A stretch of DNA of 8,752 nucleotides, taken from contig DATBHM010000302.1 of assembly GCA_036557505.1 (NCBI GenBank), forward strand, positions 1-8,752, written 5' to 3'. This DNA comes from DATBHM01 sp036557505. GTDB taxonomy: Bacteria; Actinomycetota; UBA4738; JACQTL01. The position numbers and the translations under genes were made by a program. Positions 6,450 to 8,752 of the stretch are shown in pieces. How positions within the stretch are numbered: the stretch's first letter is position 1; every line of letters begins with the position of its first letter. The notes under the pieces are model-generated. The model saw only the letters and a program-made list of their open reading frames with translations, ran no database searches and had not been told where the DNA came from.

Positions 6450-7432
6450 ATGGACCACCGAACCCTCGGCACGCAGGGTCTGTCGGTCTCGGAGCTCGGA
6501 CTCGGCTGCATGGGGATGTCCGAGTTCTACGGCACGACCGACGAGGACGAGGCGATCCGCACGATCCACCGCGCGTTGGACCTGGGGATGACTTCCTCGA
6601 CACGTCCGACATCTACGGGCCGTTCACCAACGAACGCCTCGTCGGCCGGGCGGTGGCCGGGCGGCGCGACGACGTCGTGATCGCGACGAAGTTCGGCATC
6701 GTCCGGAACGAACGCGGCGAGCGCCTCGGCCTCCGGGGCGACCCCGAGTACGTCCGGCAGGCCTGCGACGCCTCGCTGCAGCGGCTGGGGACCGATCACG
6801 TCGATCTGTACTACCAGCACCGCGTCGACCCGGGGACACCGATCGAGGACACGGTCGGAGCCATGGCCGCGCTCGTCCAAGCCGGCAAGGTCCGCCACCT
6901 CGGGCTGTCCGAGGCCGGGCCCGACACGCTCCGCCGGGCGAACGCCGTCCACCCGATCGCCGCACTGCAGACCGAGTACTCGCTGTGGGCCCGGCAGCCC
7001 GAGGAGGAGATCCTCCCCGTGTGCCGCGAGCTGGGCGTCGGGTTCGTGCCGTACTCCCCGCTCGGGCGGGGATTCCTCACCGGCCAGGTCACGTCGGTGG
7101 ACGATCTCGCCCCGGACGACTTCCGGCGAACGCAGCCGCGGTTCCTCGGGGAGAACATGGACAGGAACCTCGCGCTCGCCGACCGGGTTCGCGCGATGGC
7201 CGGCGAGAAGGGGTGCACCCCGGCCCAGCTCGCCCTGGCCTGGGTGCTGCACCAGGGCGAGCACCTCGTCCCGATCCCGGGAACGAAGCGCGTGCGCTAT
7301 CTGGAGGACAACGCCGCCGCGGTGGACGTCCGGCTGGACGAGGAGGACCTTCGCCGGCTGGACGCGGCCTTCCCGCCCGGCGTCACCGCCGGCGACCGCT
7401 ACGCCGATATGACGCCGCTCGAGACGCGCTGA
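6450..7432 (+). pseudogene. Aldo/keto reductase interrupted by a one-base deletion (frameshift)
   Basis: The first 47 codons (DHRTLGTQGLSVSELGLGCMGMSEFYG..., with RALDLGM) are a typical aldo/keto reductase N-terminus. After ATGAC at 6588-6592 one base is missing. The next bases read TTC CTC GAC ACG in another frame, giving FLDTSDIYGPFTNERLVGR and then a continuous reductase to TGA 7430-7432. Restoring one base yields 327 residues, the usual family length, with catalytic Asp51, Tyr56, Lys81 (VIATKFG) and His124 (YYQHRVD), plus the cofactor motif IPGTKRVRYLEDN. As given, the upstream frame runs off into 29 unrelated residues and stops at 6678-6680. A restart at GTG 6653 would lack the catalytic Asp and Tyr. 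The intact protein would be a cytosolic NADPH-dependent aldehyde/ketone reductase of the Tas/pyridoxal-reductase-like group, not the YghZ group found at the window's left end. Codon use is unchanged after the shift, so this is either a very recent lesion or a sequence/assembly error. Confidence 0.88.
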
Positions 7433-7447
7433 CGTCCCGCGTCAGCG
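7427..7447. terminator. Candidate bidirectional terminator spanning two convergent stop codons
   Basis: CGCTGACG (7427-7434) and CGTCAGCG (7440-7447) form a perfect 8-bp inverted repeat with the 5-base loop TCCCG. One arm contains the TGA of the reductase gene (7430-7432) and the other the complement of the TGA of the oxidoreductase gene (7442-7444). The symmetry lets it fold in both transcripts. It has no U-tract, which is common in high-GC actinobacteria. Confidence 0.5.
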
Positions 7448-8752
7448 GCCCTTCGTCGGCACCAGCCCCGCCGGCGCCAGGCCGACCAGCGCCAGCGTGA
7501 GGGCGCCGGCGCGCCTCCCCGAGTCCTCCAGGCGCTCCTTGCGGGCGATGGCCGCCCGGACCCAGGTGCCGCCGATCCACCGGAACGGCTCCGGCGGGAA
7601 CCCGTCGTCCGGCATCCGGACCAGGCCGCTCCCCGACCACCGGTCGTCCCTGCCGAGCGCGAGCGACGCGAGGATCCGCCCGCCGAGGTACGAGGGGCCG
7701 ACCCCGTTCCCCGAATACCCCACGCCGACCAGCACGTTCGGACGGCCGGGCAGCGGACCGAAGAACGGCACGCCGGTGCGCGAGCGGTCGATGGGGCCGG
7801 TCCACGTCGCGGCGACCCCTGCGCGGGCGAGGTCCGGGAAGTTCGAACGGAACGCTGGCGTGAGCTCGGCCATCCTCGGCGACGGTCCGTCGAACCGGCC
7901 GCCCAGCGACCCGCCCCGGGCGACCAGGCCGCCGCCCTTGCCGAACACGACGCGGCCGTCGGGCGTGGTCCGCGTGTAATGGACGAGCAGCCGCGAGTCC
8001 GACACGCCGGCCCCGTCGGTCCACCCGAGGTCGGCCAGGCGTTCGGGCTGGGGTTCGGTCGCCAGGATGTCCGAGCCGATCACCAGCACCCGCCGGCGGA
8101 CCTCCCGGAACGAGACCGCCCACGCGTTCGTGGCGAGGACGGCCGTGCGTGCGGTCACCGACCCGCCGGGCGTGCGGACGCGAACGCCCGGGCCGTCGCG
8201 CTCGACCGCCCGCATCGGGCTGTGTTCGAACACCTCGACGCCCGCCGCGATCGCGGCCCGGCGGAGGCCCCGCGCGAGCAGCGCCGGCTGCACGGTCGCT
8301 CCCGTCCGTTCGAACACGCCGGCGACGTGGGCTGCGGTCCCGGTCATCGGGCGCAGCTCGTCGGGGGTTCGCTCCTCGAAGGGCTGCTCGCCCGCCGTTG
8401 CGAGCGCGTCCACCGTGTCCCGCCACGCGCCGACCTGGGCGGTGTTGGTCGCGGCCCACACGTAGCCGTCGTGGCGGAACTGCGCGTCGATCCCGAGGCG
8501 ACGGCACTCGTCCCCGATGGCCGCGACCGCGTCGGCGGATGCCCTGGCCAGCCGGAGGGCCTCGTCCGAACCGAACAGCTTCTTCAGCGTGAGGAACTTC
8601 ACCCACCACGACAGCACCATGCCGCCGTTGCGGCCGCTGGCGCCCGACCCGCACACGTCGGCCTCCACGACGGCGACGACCGTGGCGGGTTCCAGCTCCT
8701 TCAGGCGAAGCGCGGTCCACAGCCCCGTGTACCCGCCGCCCACGATGCACAC
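7442..8752 (-). CDS. DAO-family FAD-dependent oxidoreductase, N-terminus beyond the window
   Basis: 436 residues are visible; the gene runs off the right edge, which cuts it inside the first beta strand of the Rossmann fold, so the GTG at 8752-8750 is probably an internal valine and only a short N-terminal piece is missing. Visible residues 2-20 hold the dinucleotide motif CIVGGGYTGLWTALRLKEL; Glu30 ends the second strand and would bind the FAD ribose; GASGRNGG (37-44) is the FAD contact typical of the PuuB/glycine-oxidase-like branch of the DAO family (PF01266). VLATNAWAV (205-213) is the conserved strand before the substrate domain, and VGVGYSGNGVGPSYLGGRILA (342-362) is the C-terminal FAD-binding strand and helix. 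Such enzymes oxidise amines or amino acids to imines, releasing H2O2, in the cytosol. The last ~20 residues (ALTLALVGLAPAGLVPTKGR) are hydrophobic with a basic end, too short for a confident membrane anchor. Substrate unassigned; primary or secondary amines fit the family. Convergent with the broken reductase, 9 bases apart. Confidence 0.88.
   Translation of the reverse strand: MCIVGGGYTGLWTALRLKELEPATVVAVVEADVCGSGASGRNGGMVLSWWVKFLTLKKLFGSDEALRLARASADAVAAIGDECRRLGIDAQFRHDGYVWAATNTAQVGAWRDTVDALATAGEQPFEERTPDELRPMTGTAAHVAGVFERTGATVQPALLARGLRRAAIAAGVEVFEHSPMRAVERDGPGVRVRTPGGSVTARTAVLATNAWAVSFREVRRRVLVIGSDILATEPQPERLADLGWTDGAGVSDSRLLVHYTRTTPDGRVVFGKGGGLVARGGSLGGRFDGPSPRMAELTPAFRSNFPDLARAGVAATWTGPIDRSRTGVPFFGPLPGRPNVLVGVGYSGNGVGPSYLGGRILASLALGRDDRWSGSGLVRMPDDGFPPEPFRWIGGTWVRAAIARKERLEDSGRRAGALTLALVGLAPAGLVPTKGR

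Noticed and set aside
4895..6511. A 538-codon minus-strand frame opposite the MFS gene.
   Set aside because: Ser/Thr/Arg/Ala-rich with no recognisable domain, antisense to a well-supported transporter.
6581..6600. Programmed ribosomal frameshift in the second aldo/keto reductase.
   Set aside because: No slippery heptamer, no stop codon near the shift, and no evident stimulatory structure. Aldo/keto reductases are not known to need frameshifting.
8750..8752. GTG at the window edge as the start of the FAD oxidoreductase.
   Set aside because: It would begin inside the first beta strand of the Rossmann fold. Family members have several residues before this point, so the gene most likely continues past the window.

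Overview
The window is very GC-rich throughout, uses GTG as well as ATG starts, and has recognisable Shine-Dalgarno sites. Its protein families (an actinobacterial-style group II decarboxylase, an MFS protein with a cyclic-nucleotide-binding tail, and secreted beta-helix proteins with the TQPG signature) suggest a soil-type Actinomycetota. The class cannot be fixed from this sequence; Thermoleophilia or Acidimicrobiia would fit, and a high-GC Chloroflexota is not excluded. I see no tRNA, rRNA, CRISPR array, insertion sequence or phage gene. Six protein-coding loci fill almost all of the window, and no gene-free stretch exceeds 130 bases.

Left part (1-2557): the 3' end of a YghZ-type aldo/keto reductase on the + strand meets, tail to tail, a 727-residue secreted right-handed beta-helix protein with a Calx-beta C-terminus on the - strand. 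Only 6 bases separate the two stop codons, and the + strand stop sits in the loop of a small GC hairpin.

Centre (2558-6323): this is the notable part. A PLP-dependent amino-acid decarboxylase (- strand) and an MFS transporter (+ strand) diverge from a spacer of 98 bases. Both proteins end in a cyclic-nucleotide-binding (CNB) domain, and both CNB domains carry the same PRTASV core in their phosphate-binding cassette. The arrangement looks like an enzyme and a transporter each coupled to a cyclic-nucleotide signal, possibly the same one. That reading is inference; the domains and the arrangement are visible in the sequence.

Right part (6324-8752): a second aldo/keto reductase (+ strand, a different subfamily) follows the transporter. 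One base is missing near codon 48, which separates its start from the catalytic Asp and Tyr, so as given it is a broken gene. It converges on a DAO-type FAD oxidoreductase (- strand) whose N-terminus lies beyond the window. Both stop codons of this pair lie inside one perfect 8-bp inverted repeat.

A speculative joint reading is that an amino acid is decarboxylated to an amine, an FAD enzyme of the amine-oxidase-like DAO family oxidises the amine to an aldehyde, and aldo/keto reductases reduce the aldehyde, with the MFS protein moving a substrate or product. The enzyme classes support this order of chemistry, but nothing in the sequence fixes the substrates.
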